Shown here: one piece after another, positions 26,434-41,400 of the stretch
Layout of the letters: every line of letters begins with the position of its first letter
Position numbering within the stretch: the first letter of the stretch is position 1
Origin: Aphrocallistes beatrix
Taxonomy: Eukaryota; Porifera; Hexactinellida; Sceptrulophora; Aphrocallistidae
Length of the DNA: 64,000 nucleotides
Assembly (NCBI GenBank): GCA_963281255.1
Contig: OY725504.1
Location: 3,348,001-3,412,000, forward strand
Reading direction: 5' to 3'
Position numbers and translations under genes: made by a program
The notes under the pieces: model-generated
Told to the model about the DNA's origin: nothing
Seen by the model: the letters and a program-made list of their open reading frames with translations, nothing else
The model's database searches: none

Positions 26434-29400
26434 TCATACTTTTCCTAAGAATATTTTGTTGATCCTGCTTGCCTCCCAGGGGAGAAGAGGTGTGGTGAGA
26501 TGGACGGACGGCTTTTTAGGCTGGGGAGGTGGAGACTTTTCTTTGACACCTTCTTGAGGAAATTTGTTGAGTGCGTTCAATCTCAAACTTCGCATGTTCT
26601 GTATAAGTGTATCGGGCGGCATGAAGAAATTAGGTACTTGCATATCCTCTGGGATGTTCATCTTGATTGTGTCATCAGGTTCTAGCTCTAAGATGGGTCT
26701 GTGTCTCTCTTCACGATGCGAAACTTGAGGTGGTTGAATGTAAGTATTGCTTGTCAGATCGTCAACCCATTTTAAAATGTCTTCCGATTTCTCTTCTGTC
26801 TCCAAAATGTCCGAAATTATACTGACATCCGTAAGCGATTTGGGGCTGTAACAAACTTCATTATTTCCCTCGTAATCGTTTGAAAATGTATTAAGAATAT
26901 GATGCGTGTTATTTTCAGGATCAGTGCTATCCTGTTGAATGTGTATCTCTTCTGTCTCAAAAATGTTAGGTGATAAATTTCGCAGGCTTGTACTTTCTTG
27001 GAGATATGGTTCTTCCGTGCTCGCAATTGAAACAACTTCACTTCCGTTACAACTGAGTATTTCTGGTTCAGTGAATGCATGTGTGTTTACGTCTTCAAAC
27101 AGTGTCGGTTGGATTGGTATTTCTTCGTTTATATCTTCCAATGATGGAGTGTTTTCATCGAGTGGATATGTGTGATGGAATTCGTCCTCTCGAACTATCT
27201 CCTGCATTTCGTCTCTGTTGATGATAGATTCACTTCCGTCGTTTCTATCTGAATCAAATTGCTCAGACATACAAGGTGAATCAGGTATGTCTTGAGGAAG
27301 AAGAATTTCAACTTCAGTTTGTCTATCATCCGATGTCTGTTCCACTCTTTCTAAATTTAAGAGTGAGGGATCTGTTATTTCCGATTCAATTTGCTCTGTC
27401 AGGAAATGTTTGTTGAATAGTTCTCCCGTGTTTGTGCACTCGCTCTCAACATGTTTATCTAGCAGTCTGTCTACTCGACTCATCGTCAAGAGTGTAGGGT
27501 CATTAAACTCATCAAAACCTGAATGATTAAATGACGAGTCTGGGACTACTTCAGGGGGGTTAGAAATCTGATTCAGATTTTGCTTCAGGTTCGCTTGCAC
27601 ACGCTCCAAATCAGCCAAAGAGCTTTTCAGTCGTCTCATAAGAAACGATCCAGTCACATTAGCATCTGGTACTCCAGACATGTCCACTTCTACATCCTGT
27701 ATTACAATGGGGTTATGGAATCGGACTGGATTATCAATCAAACAACAAAGATCTCTACGCTTCCATTCTAACTTCTGCTCCTGTACCCTCACAGAAGAAG
27801 GAATGTTAAGCCTCTCCCTAGGCGTAGCTCGTACTTTTATCTGTCCCTGGCAAGATGACATGACATTCGCGATATTATACCACCCAGCTAGCTCAGGCAG
27901 TCCGTATTTCAAAGGAGACAGGTCAACTTTTGCTACTCCCATCAATTGAGCATGTGCAACATCAATTGACGCAGAATACCACAGTTTAACTTCGAGTCCT
28001 ACCATAGGTGAGAATATATCTTCTTCTATGTGCACTTCTTGTTGGCAATTCCAAACCGGTGACATGCTAACCTCAATTTTCTCAGTTCGAAATAAGAGAG
28101 AATCAGAATGAACAGTCACCTGAAGAAAGCCAGTACTTTCTGACAGTGAGGTTAAGTGGGCAGCAGTTTCTATTGATATTAGAACGGGAATTCCTATAGG
28201 AACTTGACTCTGTACTGTATCTTCATTTATATCACCTCCTGGTGACTGAGTTTGTGTCAGAATACTTTTATTGTGAAGAGATCTCTCAAGCATTTCCATT
28301 TCAGTTGGTGGGTGCATTGAAATCTCGATTTCTAAGCAGCTACCTCCGAGGGAGTTCACTCCTGGCTTAAACAAGGGGAATACACCAGACAACTGCGGTT
28401 CTTGATACTCTCGAAATCCACACATTTCAAAGAGATTTACGTAGGCATTTCCGATTAGAAAATCATCAATATTTGGCTTAGTAACTGGCACTTTTGATTT
28501 GGTGTTTGTCAGCCAAATTTGCACCTCAAATCTCTCCTCCTGCAAATACCACTCCAAAGCTGATGATGGAAAGACCTGGCAACCTTTCTTATAATCTAAA
28601 TCATATACAAATCTGTTTCCTTCACTTTTTCTGACAGAGAAAGTTGGCGAAAATGTAGTTTGCTTGTCATAGAATCTGTATCGAAGATAGCATAGGTTCT
28701 TATTTTTTTGTTGTGAGATCTTAGCTAGCCATAGACGACGAATGTTGATGTCAATTTCAAGGTTAGTTTCGGCTTCTAATTGCAAAGCATCGAACTTTAC
28801 AGGTCGCTCTATTTGATAGCCAAATTTATTCGCTTCGTACATAACCTTTTCCCTTTCTTCTATTGACGAGAATTCTACAGTCACCTCAAGTGCTCCTACA
28901 CACTTGCTACCTTTTCCATTCGGTGGTTTCAAAGAATACCAACCTCTGATCCCAGTGCTCTTGAGAATAAGCATTTCAAACGGTAGCGTGCATTCTGCTA
29001 TAATAACATGCGGCATATTGGAATGCGGTTTATTGCGCGGTGAGATGTCCTCTGGCATCGGAACGTGCCATATTTGGAAGGTGATAGTACTCTTGGATAG
29101 AGTTTCAGCGAGACTAATGGGAGAATGGTTGTCGATTACACTATGTGATAAAGAGAGCGGGATTTCTATTTCGTACAAAAAATTGGGGGAGAAAGTTGCT
29201 GCAATTGCTTTCGTTGTGTGAGTTTTCTTGGAAAAGGATAGCCGTACCATTACATAAGTGTTGCAGCCTGTTTCTAGTTCGTATCGCGAAATGTTCGTGT
29301 CAGATTTCGCAGCAAGTTCCAAAGCATCTTTGAGACCTGTCGCTTGCTTGATCTGCAGCTTGATGAAGACTTGGGGGTGGTTGCGTGAAGTAACAGCTGT

Positions 29401-32400
29401 AGGATCAGAAGGACTGTATTCTGGATCCAATTTTACAAGTTTGTACCTATGATACAGTTGAGATCATTTGAACCTGCAAAATTTCCTTGACAAGTATACA
29501 ATTTAGTTATTTACCTGACAGTAAGATCTAGCTGCCCACAGTTCGTGTTATCTGTGTAATGTGTTGTAAGGCTTTGCTCGTTCTCTACTAAATGCAGTGG
29601 TATTGTGAATGTCCTCACCGTGAAGCTACCCTCATGTTGCACCAGTGTCACCATCTCGCAGACCTTAGCTGTAGGCAGGTACCCACGTGCTAGAAGGTGG
29701 TTCTGTGTGTCAGGGTAGTAGTATCGCCGCCACAGTTCAAATTCGATCTGTGGCCTCCATGACCTGTAAAATTTAAATTACGCGTAATTAAAATGGTTTT
29801 ATAGTTAATCAATGAATCACATAATTAACCACGAAATTTCCGCCACTAAAAATGTACATTTATAGTATTTTTGGAATTAGCCGAATTTAGAATGAAACTA
29901 GTTCGCTTTTTGATGAAACTGAGTCACGAGAAGGTGACGATCTACCTTAAAAACGGTACGACGGTAGATGGAACGATTGCTGGTGTAGACATGACAATGA
30001 ACACGCACTTAAAGAATGTCAAACTGACACTGAAAGGAAGAGAGACACAGTCGTTAGACTTCTTAACAATCCGCGGTAACAATATCCGGTATTTCATTCT
30101 CCCAGAAAACCTGCCTTTGGACACACTTCTGATTGATGATTCCCCTTCTGAGAAGAAGAAAAGGAAGAACATGGCGCCGTTTGGCAGGGGGAGAGGGAGG
30201 GGTCGTGGACGTGGGCGGGGCAGGGGGAGAGGAAGAGGGGGCAGGAGATAAGTTTTTGGGTTAACCAACCCTTGATAGGTTGTCTCAGCTCATGCTTCTC
30301 GTTTTGTCGGGTATTATTAGATCGCTTGGTTAACATTTTGAATAGCAGATATTTTTATTTTCTTGCTCAATTGTTATTAAATCAATTTCCCATTAACTAA
30401 GTATATTATATTCTTCAATAGATTCTGCCATTAGTCGAGTGGGGTTCTTACACAGCTAATGTCCAATGGTTAGAAGAGGACATTAATAATCATTGCTATT
30501 TGAAAAAAATTAATTTAAGCCAAACAAGACTAATTTGTATTTTACTTAGTGTATTTACTTACAAGAAACAAACCAATATTACAGACGAGCTAGTTGATCA
30601 CTTAATGGCATCCCAAAGGAAAAAGGATCTGCAAGAAGTTCCAAGTCCAGCACAAATAGAGGCTGAAGTGAAAGAGTTTGTAAAAGCTATTGAAGAAAAC
30701 AACTCCAAAGCTTTTACGAGAACATTCAAAATACTGCAAAAAACGACAAAACAAACTGGATTAAATCCAGACCAAATCTCAAGAATAATCTTAAAAATTC
30801 CTGAAATTAAAATCAAGCCAGAACGTGCACTCTCTCTTTTACTCCCTAATGACACTGTGCTAGTTAAGTCAGTCATTAGCATCATCTGCTGGTTCAACTC
30901 TCTTTCAGTGGAGAGCGATAAAGAAATAGATACGATGGCTGCTATCATTACTTGGGTGATCACCATTTATCCTTATATCGAAGATCAGCTTCAACTCAAC
31001 CAATACTATGACCTCCTGATGCATTATATCTCTTCATACTACCTTGCACCGTACATTTGCCACCTGTTAGCTTTCATGACAAGAGCCGAAGACGTGAAAA
31101 CGTATCGCGTAATGAAGATATTTCGCATGAACAACAATTCTTACTTCCTGCCGAAAGAGTTTGATGGCCTTCTAATCTTATATAAGCGTCTACGAACGGA
31201 CGATCTGAACCTTAACGTTTCAAGCGTTGTTAACCATATTGTACTATTCACGTGTCCTGATGAGAAAATGGTAGCCGAAATATGCAACCTTCGTGTTAAG
31301 ACAAATGATTCCGCAACCAGATTACTTAAAGAATCGCCGATATTCGCCAGACGACCTATCGAGCTTCTATCTAAAAAGGACCAGGCTTATCTTCCTCAAA
31401 ATTGGTACAATCTGTTTAGTAGTGAGACTGTTGACTGTGAACACCCCATGCTGACTCAGCTCTCAGCTCTACTCTTCAATCAAGGACACGCCTCACTCAG
31501 CCGAATTTTATTCTGGATCGACCAAGCTATCTGCGCTTCCAAACAGAATTGCGACCTTTTACCAAACAGAATGGTGAATTTTCTCGATTTGAATCTGTTT
31601 CCTACTCTGCCTTTCCAAATTGAGATGGATTTTACATCTTTAGTTCTAACTTTGACCAAAATAGCCGATTTTATCAATCAATCCATCCCAACTTTAGGAG
31701 AGGTTGTGAAAGCACTGCTTCCCTGTGACACGTATCCCCACGAAATTCTCTTGCAATCGCTTAAGCAAATCGACCTTCTCGCCTTTCTTGAGCTGAAAAG
31801 TTACCTCATAGATCGGATAAGATGCGAGCTAATGAAACCGATAAAAAGTGGGGCGTTTTTATTAGGACTTTTCAGTAGTTTATGCGACATGATGAATAAT
31901 TGGTTATCTCGCAGCAATACAAACTTGATTGTGAATCCAGACAAACTGACAGACATCTCTGCAATTCTGAACACAAGTGCTCACCACAGTGAGAACCTTG
32001 CATACGCATTCACTGACTTTGTTGAGTTCGCATTTATGCTGGGTAAAGAAATCCTATACGATTCTGATTCCCACTTGATAATCCAAGTTGCGGTCATTCA
32101 CTTACTGATCCAGATAGCACAGATTCCACTGAGACACCAGATCGCATTGCTCTACCTGCCACACCCTAATTTGATATATAAGCTTTTCCTCACTCACTCG
32201 CCGATAATCTTCAATTGTCTTTTCAAATTACTCGCCAATTATTTTCACGCCTTTGAGAAAGTGAAAGTATTATCACCCAAAGTATACCACAGCAGTTCCA
32301 TCCAAGATCAAGTCGAGGCGTTCAATCAGATTATGGTCGTCATACTGTACAAGCTCCTACCGAGTCCAGATATACCGATTAAGATGCAGAAACCTGTGTA

Positions 32401-35400
32401 TACCATTCCTGAATGCGTCCTGGAGCATTTCAAGGTAAGGAAAGAGAGCAATACACTCCTGATATGCAACCATTGGGCGTTGCGTGGGTATGTGGCGCTG
32501 TATTTTGAGACCACACAGCCAGCCATCGAATCTAGAAGCATAATTCACCATCCCTTGTCTATCCTGGAGAGCAAAGCTAAAACGAATCAATTCCTATCTT
32601 TCTTGGAGGAGCATTGTCACTTGACAGGACTTACCGACTTTTGGAGACTAGTGAGAAACGATCATTAAGATTATAACCTGAATATTTCATATCAATAAAC
32701 GAGTAGTCTTAACTTTTAATATACTTTATTTAACCGATTTTCACATAGAAATGTTATTGTGGAATTTAATACTTGTTGTTTGTAGCTATTTTATAACCTA
32801 GGTACCAAATAACAACTTTGAACAATCTGAAAATGATCCAAAGGGTGTTACTTTTCGTGTTTTTATTGTGTATGTTATTGGGAGGGTGCAAGTGTGATGA
32901 GAAAGATGAGGAAGAGCCGATACTTCAAGCTGTCAAAAATGATGACATTGAAAAAACAGAGGATTTACAAGTCAAAGTGAATGTAGAGCCGCATTTAGAG
33001 GTAGGATATAGCATTAAATGAAACAAATAATATAAAATGAAGCTTTTTTGATATTAAAATTTGCGTCTTATTTAGGAAGGAGATGGAGAAATGACGAATA
33101 AGGAATTGTCGATGAGTGAAGTTATAAAAAATAGAATAACCGACGCGGTTATAAACAGAATTAGGAAGCTAGGAAAAGAATTAACCTCAACTGAAGAGAC
33201 TGAAGGAATTGCTAAAGAATTTGAAGACAGTGTGTTGAAACGCATGGACGACCTAACGATACAAGACATAGTAGATTTGTTGTCTGAAGTAATTTCTAAA
33301 GACGAAGAGATCAAACGAATGATTAATGAGCTATATGAGAGTGGTGTTAGTAATGGAGACCTGATCGAGATGCTTAAAATTAATGGAAATTTCATATTGA
33401 ATCGAATTAAAGAATCAAGATATAGCTCAGAAGGGGAAAATGTTGAGGAAGTTAGCGAACAGGAAACGTAAGTTGAATTAATATCATTACAGTAAACAAA
33501 AGAGCATCCTCCATTCCATCAAACGGTTGCCTAGTAACATAAGGACACCCTTGACGGTTCCCTAGCAACATAAGAGCATCTACATTCCGTCGAATGGTTC
33601 CCTAGCAACATAAGAACATATAAATTCCGTTGAAAGGTCTCCTTTGCAAAATAAGAACATCTACATTCCGTTGAATGGTTCCCTAGCAATATAAGAGCAT
33701 CTACATTCCGTCGAATGGTTCCCTAGCAACATAAGAACATCTACATTCCGTTGAAAGGTTCCCTAGCAACATAAGAACATCTACATTCCGTTGAAAGGTT
33801 CCCTAGCAACATAAGAGCATCTACATTCCGTTGAAAGGTCCCCTTTGCAACATAAGAACATCTACATTCCGTCGAATGGTTCCCTAGCAACATAAGAACA
33901 TCTACATTCCGTTGAATGGTATCCTAGCAACATAAGAGCATCTACATTCCTTCTAATAGTTTCCTAGCAACATAAGAGCACAATACATACCACAAACTTG
34001 AGCTGACTGTTCTTTTTCGTAAAATTGGAACTATGACTGTTCTTTTTCGTTAAATTGGAACTATGACTGTTCTTTTTCATTAAATTGGAACTATGACTGT
34101 TCTTTTTCGTTAAATTGGAACTATGACTGTTCCTTTTCGTTAAATTGGAACAATGACTGTTCCTTTTCGTTAAATTGGAACAATGACTGTTCCTTTTCGT
34201 TAAATTGGAACTATGACTGTTCTTTTTCATTAAATTGGAACAATGACTGTTCCTTTTCGTTAAATTGGAACTATGACTGTTCTTTTTCATTAAATTGGAA
34301 CTATGTTCTTTTTCATTAAATTGGAACTATGACTGTTCTTTTTCGTTAAATTATAACTATGACTGTTCCTTTTCATTGAATTCGGACTATGACTGTTATT
34401 TTTTCGTTAAATTGGAACTATGACTGTTATTTTTCATTAAATTGGAGCTATGACTGTTCTTTTTCGTATATTTGGACTATGACTGTTCCTTTTTTTTAAA
34501 CTCGTACTCTGAATTATTTTTTAACTTTGACTAATACAAAATGAATACATTTATATTGTTTGCTCATAACATAATAGTTTTAACGAATTTATAATGTCAT
34601 TGAACGCTATTTAGTGACATTATCCAAGCTGTCGATTCAGATAAAACTGATCTTTCCGAATTGTGTCCTTCCGACACACAAACAGACACCTCTAAACCAC
34701 CAGATACAGAGCAGATACAACTAACCATGCAGGATATCGAGCAGATTAATTCATTACTCCATCAAGCAGGATTTGATTCAGAATTGTTACCCGAATCTTC
34801 ACAGTTGTCCGCTGCTTTCGAATGGGCTCTTAACCAAACTCTCTATTCAAATTATTCCATTCTCCTGTATAGACTCATATTCGAAGATAAATTGGTTTCG
34901 CGAAATTTGTCACTCGCTTTACAATTAGCAACACTTTTAGCAGATAAGGGCATACCCTCAGGACACAATGTATTAGCGTATATTCACAAAACAGGTAAAG
35001 ATAAACTTCATAAGATTAATTTCAACCAATTAACCCAGACATTTCTCATTATAAATCAGGTTACAGTCTATTCAATGAGAGCAGTGTTAACAATACAAAA
35101 CCGAATGCACAGATCGCATTGACTTACTACACATTTAGCGCGCTTGGGGGAAACATATTCAGTGAGATGGCAATGGCCTACAAACACCAGATTGGAGTGG
35201 GAGTGCCCGCCTCTTGTCAACTGGCTCTAGTCTACTATCAGCGGGTGGCGAAGAAAATGCTGAAACAGGTTATTAGACGCATATTCGGAATAACTGAACT
35301 TAATTTGTTGTGAGTTTGATCATCGTTAATTGTAACTAGATTGGCTTGTCTGGTGGTCCTGCCTTGTATAAGAACAGGCTCAGTGACATCACAGAAGATT

Positions 35401-38400
35401 CGGGAGATAAAGGGACCAACGGAGATCTGATCGACTACTTCGAGATGCTAGCTCATAAAGGGGAAGCCACGTACTCTATGATCCTGGGGCAGCTGTTCCT
35501 GCAAGGCACTAAGGGTGCTGGGAGGAATATTGACACAGCGATCAGGTTTTTCGAACTTGCTGCGAAGGATAATAATGATAACGCACTGGTGATGCTAGGT
35601 TCGATTTTCGCAGACTGCACATTGAGAGGAGTGACCGACTACAACAAAGCTATTTCCTACCTGAATAGGCAAGTCGATTAATGCATTGTATTGTCTAGCC
35701 GGAATTTAGTACAATAATTATGCAATGAAGTTTAACAAAAGAATTAATTGGTGGTAATTTATACTTTTATTTTCCTGCTATATAGAGCGATTGAGTTTGG
35801 CAATGCAGGAGCTAAGACAGTACTGGGATTCTTGCACTTGGTAGGATTGGGAGTGAAGCGAGATTATAAGCGAGCGAAACAGCTGATTGACGCAGGCGTG
35901 AAAAAGAATGATCAAGACGCGGTTTTGTACCTCGGCATTATGTTGTACTATGGCTTGGGAGTGCAGAGCAATAGAGACCAAGCTTTGAGGTACTTCATTA
36001 AAGCATCCGAAAATGGGAACCTTCTAGCGATCTACTTCCTCGCGAAAGCTTACGCTGATCAGACGAAAACGTGTCCGTCAGCTGTGAAACTGCTTAAAGG
36101 AATGGTCGAGAGAGGTTTCTGGTCCCATCTGTTGATGGTAGCTCACCGTTCATATGACGATAAGGAGTACACACGAGCGTATCTGCTCTACAGCTTCCTG
36201 GGTGAAATGGGATATGAGGTAATTTTACATGGGAGAGCTGCATTTGTCCTAAAAGTGTTTTTTCTGAAGAAAGGGGTGTGTGTAGAGGCCTTTTAGGTGA
36301 GGCATCTTGCTCCCCTTTGGGACCATTTGAGGCATTTTGGTCGGGGAATATATTGTAATGCTAGGATTTTGCAGTTTTTAAGAGTGATGTTTATTTGCAA
36401 ACTGAAATTCGGACAAATGCATGCGTCCCTTTTACATTATAGTAAGTGTGCTTAAAAGGAAAGTAATTTAGCGATGTTTTATAGATAGCACAAAGTAATA
36501 CGGCTTTTTTGCTGGAGAAATATTCAAATGAAATATTCGCTCAATTCAACGATTCTCAGTTCAGAGCTTACCATCATTGGTCTCGCTCTGCAGAACAAGG
36601 CTCATCGCAGTCTAGAATACGGCTGGGAGATTACAACTATTATGGGATAGGAAGGCCAGTGGACTATGATACTGCTGTCAATGAGTACAAACAAGCTGCG
36701 AAAGATCAAAATGCACAAGGAAAATTTAACTTGGGTTTCATGTACCAGCGAGGTCTCGGGGTACCAAAGGTAAGCACAGTACAAGTTAAGTGATAGTAAC
36801 TTCACTTCGTCTTTAACTGCTAAATACTGTAGGATTTTCCCCTTGCAAAGCGTAACTATGACGAGTGTTTGAGCTTAGAAGGAGACGCGTATATGGCTGT
36901 CAATCTCGCTCTGTTTCATTTGGTCATAACTTCACAGTTTGACTGGGTAACTTCCAGCATCAATCTCCCTTTCAGTGTCAATCCTTTATCATTCTTCATC
37001 TCTTTCATCGTGAATTGGGACATCTATCTTATTACAATGCTCGTAATGGTGCTTGGTCTCGTGTACTTGATGTATAAACAACATTTGGCACAGAATACAT
37101 AGAAGCGATGAGAAAATCAGGAAAATGCAAGTAAAGATAGGAAGGCAGAGGCTGCTGAGTTGTTTTTGGATTTAGGCATACCTTTATCAGGGTGTAATAA
37201 TATCTAATATTAAGTGAATGCTTACATAATTATGCTAGGGCAAGCAATTTTATTAAGTACGTAAGTAGTCAAAATATCCTATGATTAGCAAAGCTATACT
37301 ATGCTATTGCTATAATTCATGGATACAACTAAGTATTCATGTGCTAGTGGAAGCGATGCTCATGGAATAATGACTCCTAATTATTTAAAAATAGACATTA
37401 AATCAGTTTAAATCAAATGCCTTTTTGATATGATTCACTTTTATAACTAGCACCCTTTATCCTAAAATGGAGATACGAATGACAGAAAAGGAGAGAAGAG
37501 CAAAAAAAGTGGGTCATTTGAAGATACTTTTCTCAGAACATGAGTTTCAGATCGTCCCCGTCTACTTCCAGGAATCCATCTGGCACATCCTCCAATCTAT
37601 TCGCGACATGGCTCCCTACTCTTGTGACGAACATAGCCATTTTAACTACGGATTTTTCGTCCGACAAACGATGGAATCTGAGGAGGGAATGTTTATATCC
37701 GAGGAGAAATGCATAGGAGAGATCCTGGACATCTTTTCAGTCGATCCACCTGCGGTTGAGTATATGCTGAAGCGAAGGAATAACAAAAAGCAGTTACATA
37801 TCCGGCAAGTCAACAAGATCAATACGAAGATAAATCAGAAAAAGTGTTTCGAACTGGTCATGTCCGGACAAGTTGGGAAGTTGGAAGCACTACTAGCCAC
37901 AGGCGTGGATCCTAATTTCCTGTTTGAAGAGATGGGAGAAAGTCCACTGACTTATTCAGCTAGTGCTAAGTCACCTCCCAATTTCACGGAAGTGATACAG
38001 ACCTTAGTGAATGGTGGGGCTATAACACACTATCGAAATAAAGAAGGCTTAACTCCAATGCATAGAGCTGTGTTGGACGGGAAACTTGATTCGGTTAAGA
38101 GGCTACTCATTCTAGGCGCTTCCCCTAGTCCATTGGATGCGAAAAGCTTAACCCCGCTTTTCCGTGCCTGTTTAATGCCGGACAGCCGAGAAATCTGCGA
38201 AATTTTGCTGAGAGACCGTAGTGTCGTCGGTTGTACAGATATCAATGGATGGAGTGAGCTACATCACGCTGCTAAACATGGTAAGTTTATCATTCTTTAG
38301 AATTTGCTTGGGATGTTATTTCAGTGTATATACTGAAAGTAAGATGCGTAATAGATATGTTAATATAATGTTAAATTACCCAATTTCTTTGAATATATTC

Positions 38401-41400
38401 GAATCATTATTTTGGTGGATCATTGGATTTTCTAAGCACGAGTTCTTCTAATCATTCTCTGAACTCATGTTGAAATTAAAATTACTAATGAGTTCACACA
38501 GAAAAACATTCTATTTCCTCAAATTTCTTTTAAAAACAATTTTTGGATTAAGAACTAAAATAAAATATTTTCAGATTATTTCATCTAGGTTATGTCGACA
38601 TAATGGAACTGCTGATATGGTATGGCGCAGACATAAACGCTCAGAATACCGCCGGGAATGCACCTCTTCACATATGTTGCGTGCACGAACAGGAGGCAGC
38701 TGCTATTGTCTTGCTACGGCGCGGCGCAAACCGAGAATTAGCAAATAATCAAAACCATACTCCCTGCCATATCGCGGTTATTTATGGGAACAAAAACCTT
38801 GCGAATCGGATCCATGAGCATGTTGATAAGGAAGTTGTGCGATTCTCAGACCGTCCCAGTTATAACCCGCGTGCAAGGCCGGTTTCTCAGCTGTATCAGC
38901 TGTGTGTGATTAAAAAAAGTGCGGGAAATCCAACCATGTCTAAGTCGAAACAGGATTTAACTCAGCTGAGTGAGACTGGTGGCAATTCAAAATTTGGTTC
39001 CCTCAAACGATCAATGTTTCGAAGCGCTAGTAAGAAGAGCTTAATTGGAGGAGGACGAATTCGGATGAGACCTGTTTCCAAGGGAAAATCCTATGTTGTA
39101 ACACGAAATTTCACACCTCAACTTAAGGATGATTTGACCCTAACTGTGGGGGATAATGTTGAAGTGTTGTATATCGGGAGGGAGGGGTTTATCGAAGGTA
39201 TATGTAATGGGAAACAGGGTTGGTTTGCAGGAAATTGCGTTGAACAAGCCAAAGATTCCGAAACAGAGAACAAAGCAGAAAAGCAGAAAGTACAGGAAAT
39301 TAAACCAAAGAAGATTAAGATTAAAAAGTCTTCGAAAGGCTTTGGTTTCTCAATTCGTGGCGCTACAAGCGACAACATTAACTTTCATCCAAACCCTCTC
39401 GTCCCCTCACTGCATTATGTGGCACAGATAGATGAAGGAGGGTCTGCTGAAAAAGCTGGACTAGAAGTTGGCCACTTTATTTTGATGATAAACACACAGA
39501 ATGTAATCACTTCCTCTCATAACGAAGTTGTTGAGTTAGTACGTACAACTAAAAAGGTGCTAGAAATAATGGTAACCAGATCACTACGTACGTTCTCCTC
39601 TGAATCCATCAGCAAAAACCAACCAACATTGCAAAAGCCAGTTGTCCCCCCTAGGATGAGGCCAGTACAGAAAGTCCAGAGTGCTGAAAGTCGAAGTGCT
39701 GATAGCATTCATGAGTTAGGCGACACAAAGCTTAGGAGTTCTACCTCTCCCACTTATAGGGACGAGCGTAGACTTGGCCATGTCAATCCTCTGTTTTTCG
39801 TTCAAGAAGAACCGGAAGGGAGTGCTACCCCGCCTAAGATAAAGTCTAGACACGAGTACGCGACCGTACGTAAGGAGGGCAAAATCGATGATAAGAAATC
39901 GCGCATATCGAATGAAGGGCAAGCTTACTTGCGTGCACAGAGAAATTATGATGAAATGCAATCAAGATCGGATACAGCGCTCACTACAAGGCGTAGCGAG
40001 GAGACGTGTATGCCTAGAAGTTCAGTTGGAGGATCAGTCGAACTCTCTTATAATGAATCGAGTAGTAGTAACGCTGATATGAGGACAGACTCCAAGGTGT
40101 CCGACTTCACAATAGAGTCAGGCTACTTCTACAACTCACAGGGCGAACTGATTGCAGATGCTCAACTCGGACCTGAAACTGCTATCACGAAAACAAATTC
40201 TGTCTACGTTGACGACGATCTGGGAGCAGAAGCGGTTGAACCGTACGAATACTCAGACAATAAACCGCAGGAAAATATGGACTACCATTCTCAAGACTAT
40301 TTTGCGACGTTTAGTAATGCCTCTTTAGAAAACAACAAGGCTGATTCTACATTTGATGATGAAGGTGAGTTCACGCCTTTTGAACGCATTCAAACCACTG
40401 AAGAGCCTCCATACGACACCTTAGACCGGAAACATCTGTTCTATTCTGGCTTCGAAGGCGAGGAAACGTATGACCATCTGAACTTCAATCCTAATTACTA
40501 TTCGAATACGCCTAGTGATGGAGATACATTGGAAGGGGAATTGGCTGATAGTTATGACGGGGATCAGTACGAGCAGTTACAAACTGAGGAAGAATTCTAT
40601 CACATGATGGGAAAGAATGGCAGCAGTGAAGAGTTGACAGCGGGAAACTATGAAATGGAGGGAGGAGAATTGCCTAATTATAATGACGAAAGTCCTGTGG
40701 AGGCGTTTGTAAGTACAGACAATGAAGAGGTGAAGGAGAACGTAGTTGTAGAGGATGATAAAGATGATCTGAGTCAGTTCGCTAAAGCTGTGCTTGAGAA
40801 ATCTTTAACTCTGAAACGACGCCGGTCAGGACAAACTGAGAGTAACAGTGCCAGTGAAACAGGATCCAACTTATCTCTCAAGAACTCAGAGTCGGATAAG
40901 AAGCAAGAATCACTCACTTCTGACCTCGGAACAGATATCAGTTCTACATTTGACACAGACACTACGATGCAGCAGGCGCTACTCAATACCCTTTCAAGCC
41001 CAGCTCACGAGCCCCCACTCTTATCAGCTGATCCCATCGTCCTGCAAGATAAACAAGGTGGGGACGAAGAATGGTTATTGGAACCGCCTAAAATTGAGCA
41101 CGAGGTACCTGACACATCGCTATTAGAACCTGCTACTGAGTATGAAGCTAGATTCTATGGCAGTGAAAAGGTAGGAGAGGTGGAGCTGAGGGGTACCAGC
41201 AGAACGGTACAAGACCCAGTTGTAAGGGAATCAGGTTCCCCCGTCATGGGTACATGGCTGGACGAACGGAATCCGAAGCATTGGAAACACATGTTAAAGA
41301 AAGTTCAGAGACAGGCACCGTCCAAACCAGATGAAGATTGTGCATTCGTGAGCAGACAGCTGTCAGCATCTGAATCAAAGAGCTGTGACAACCTCTACCC

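Noticed and set aside
29515-29763. C2CD3 C-terminal half as an independent short gene starting here
   Set aside because: There is no in-frame ATG before a stop, a consensus acceptor precedes the exon, and its phase and sequence continue the exon ending at 46887.
33964-34290. 108-codon minus-strand frame made of ten-residue repeats ([10 protein letters not shown] type)
   Set aside because: It is produced by the 30 bp minisatellite, whose unit is a multiple of three; it has no flanking coding context and lies inside a SEL1L intron.
33500-34510. Regularly spaced repeats resembling a CRISPR array
   Set aside because: The units are contiguous tandem repeats without unique spacers, in a eukaryotic intron.
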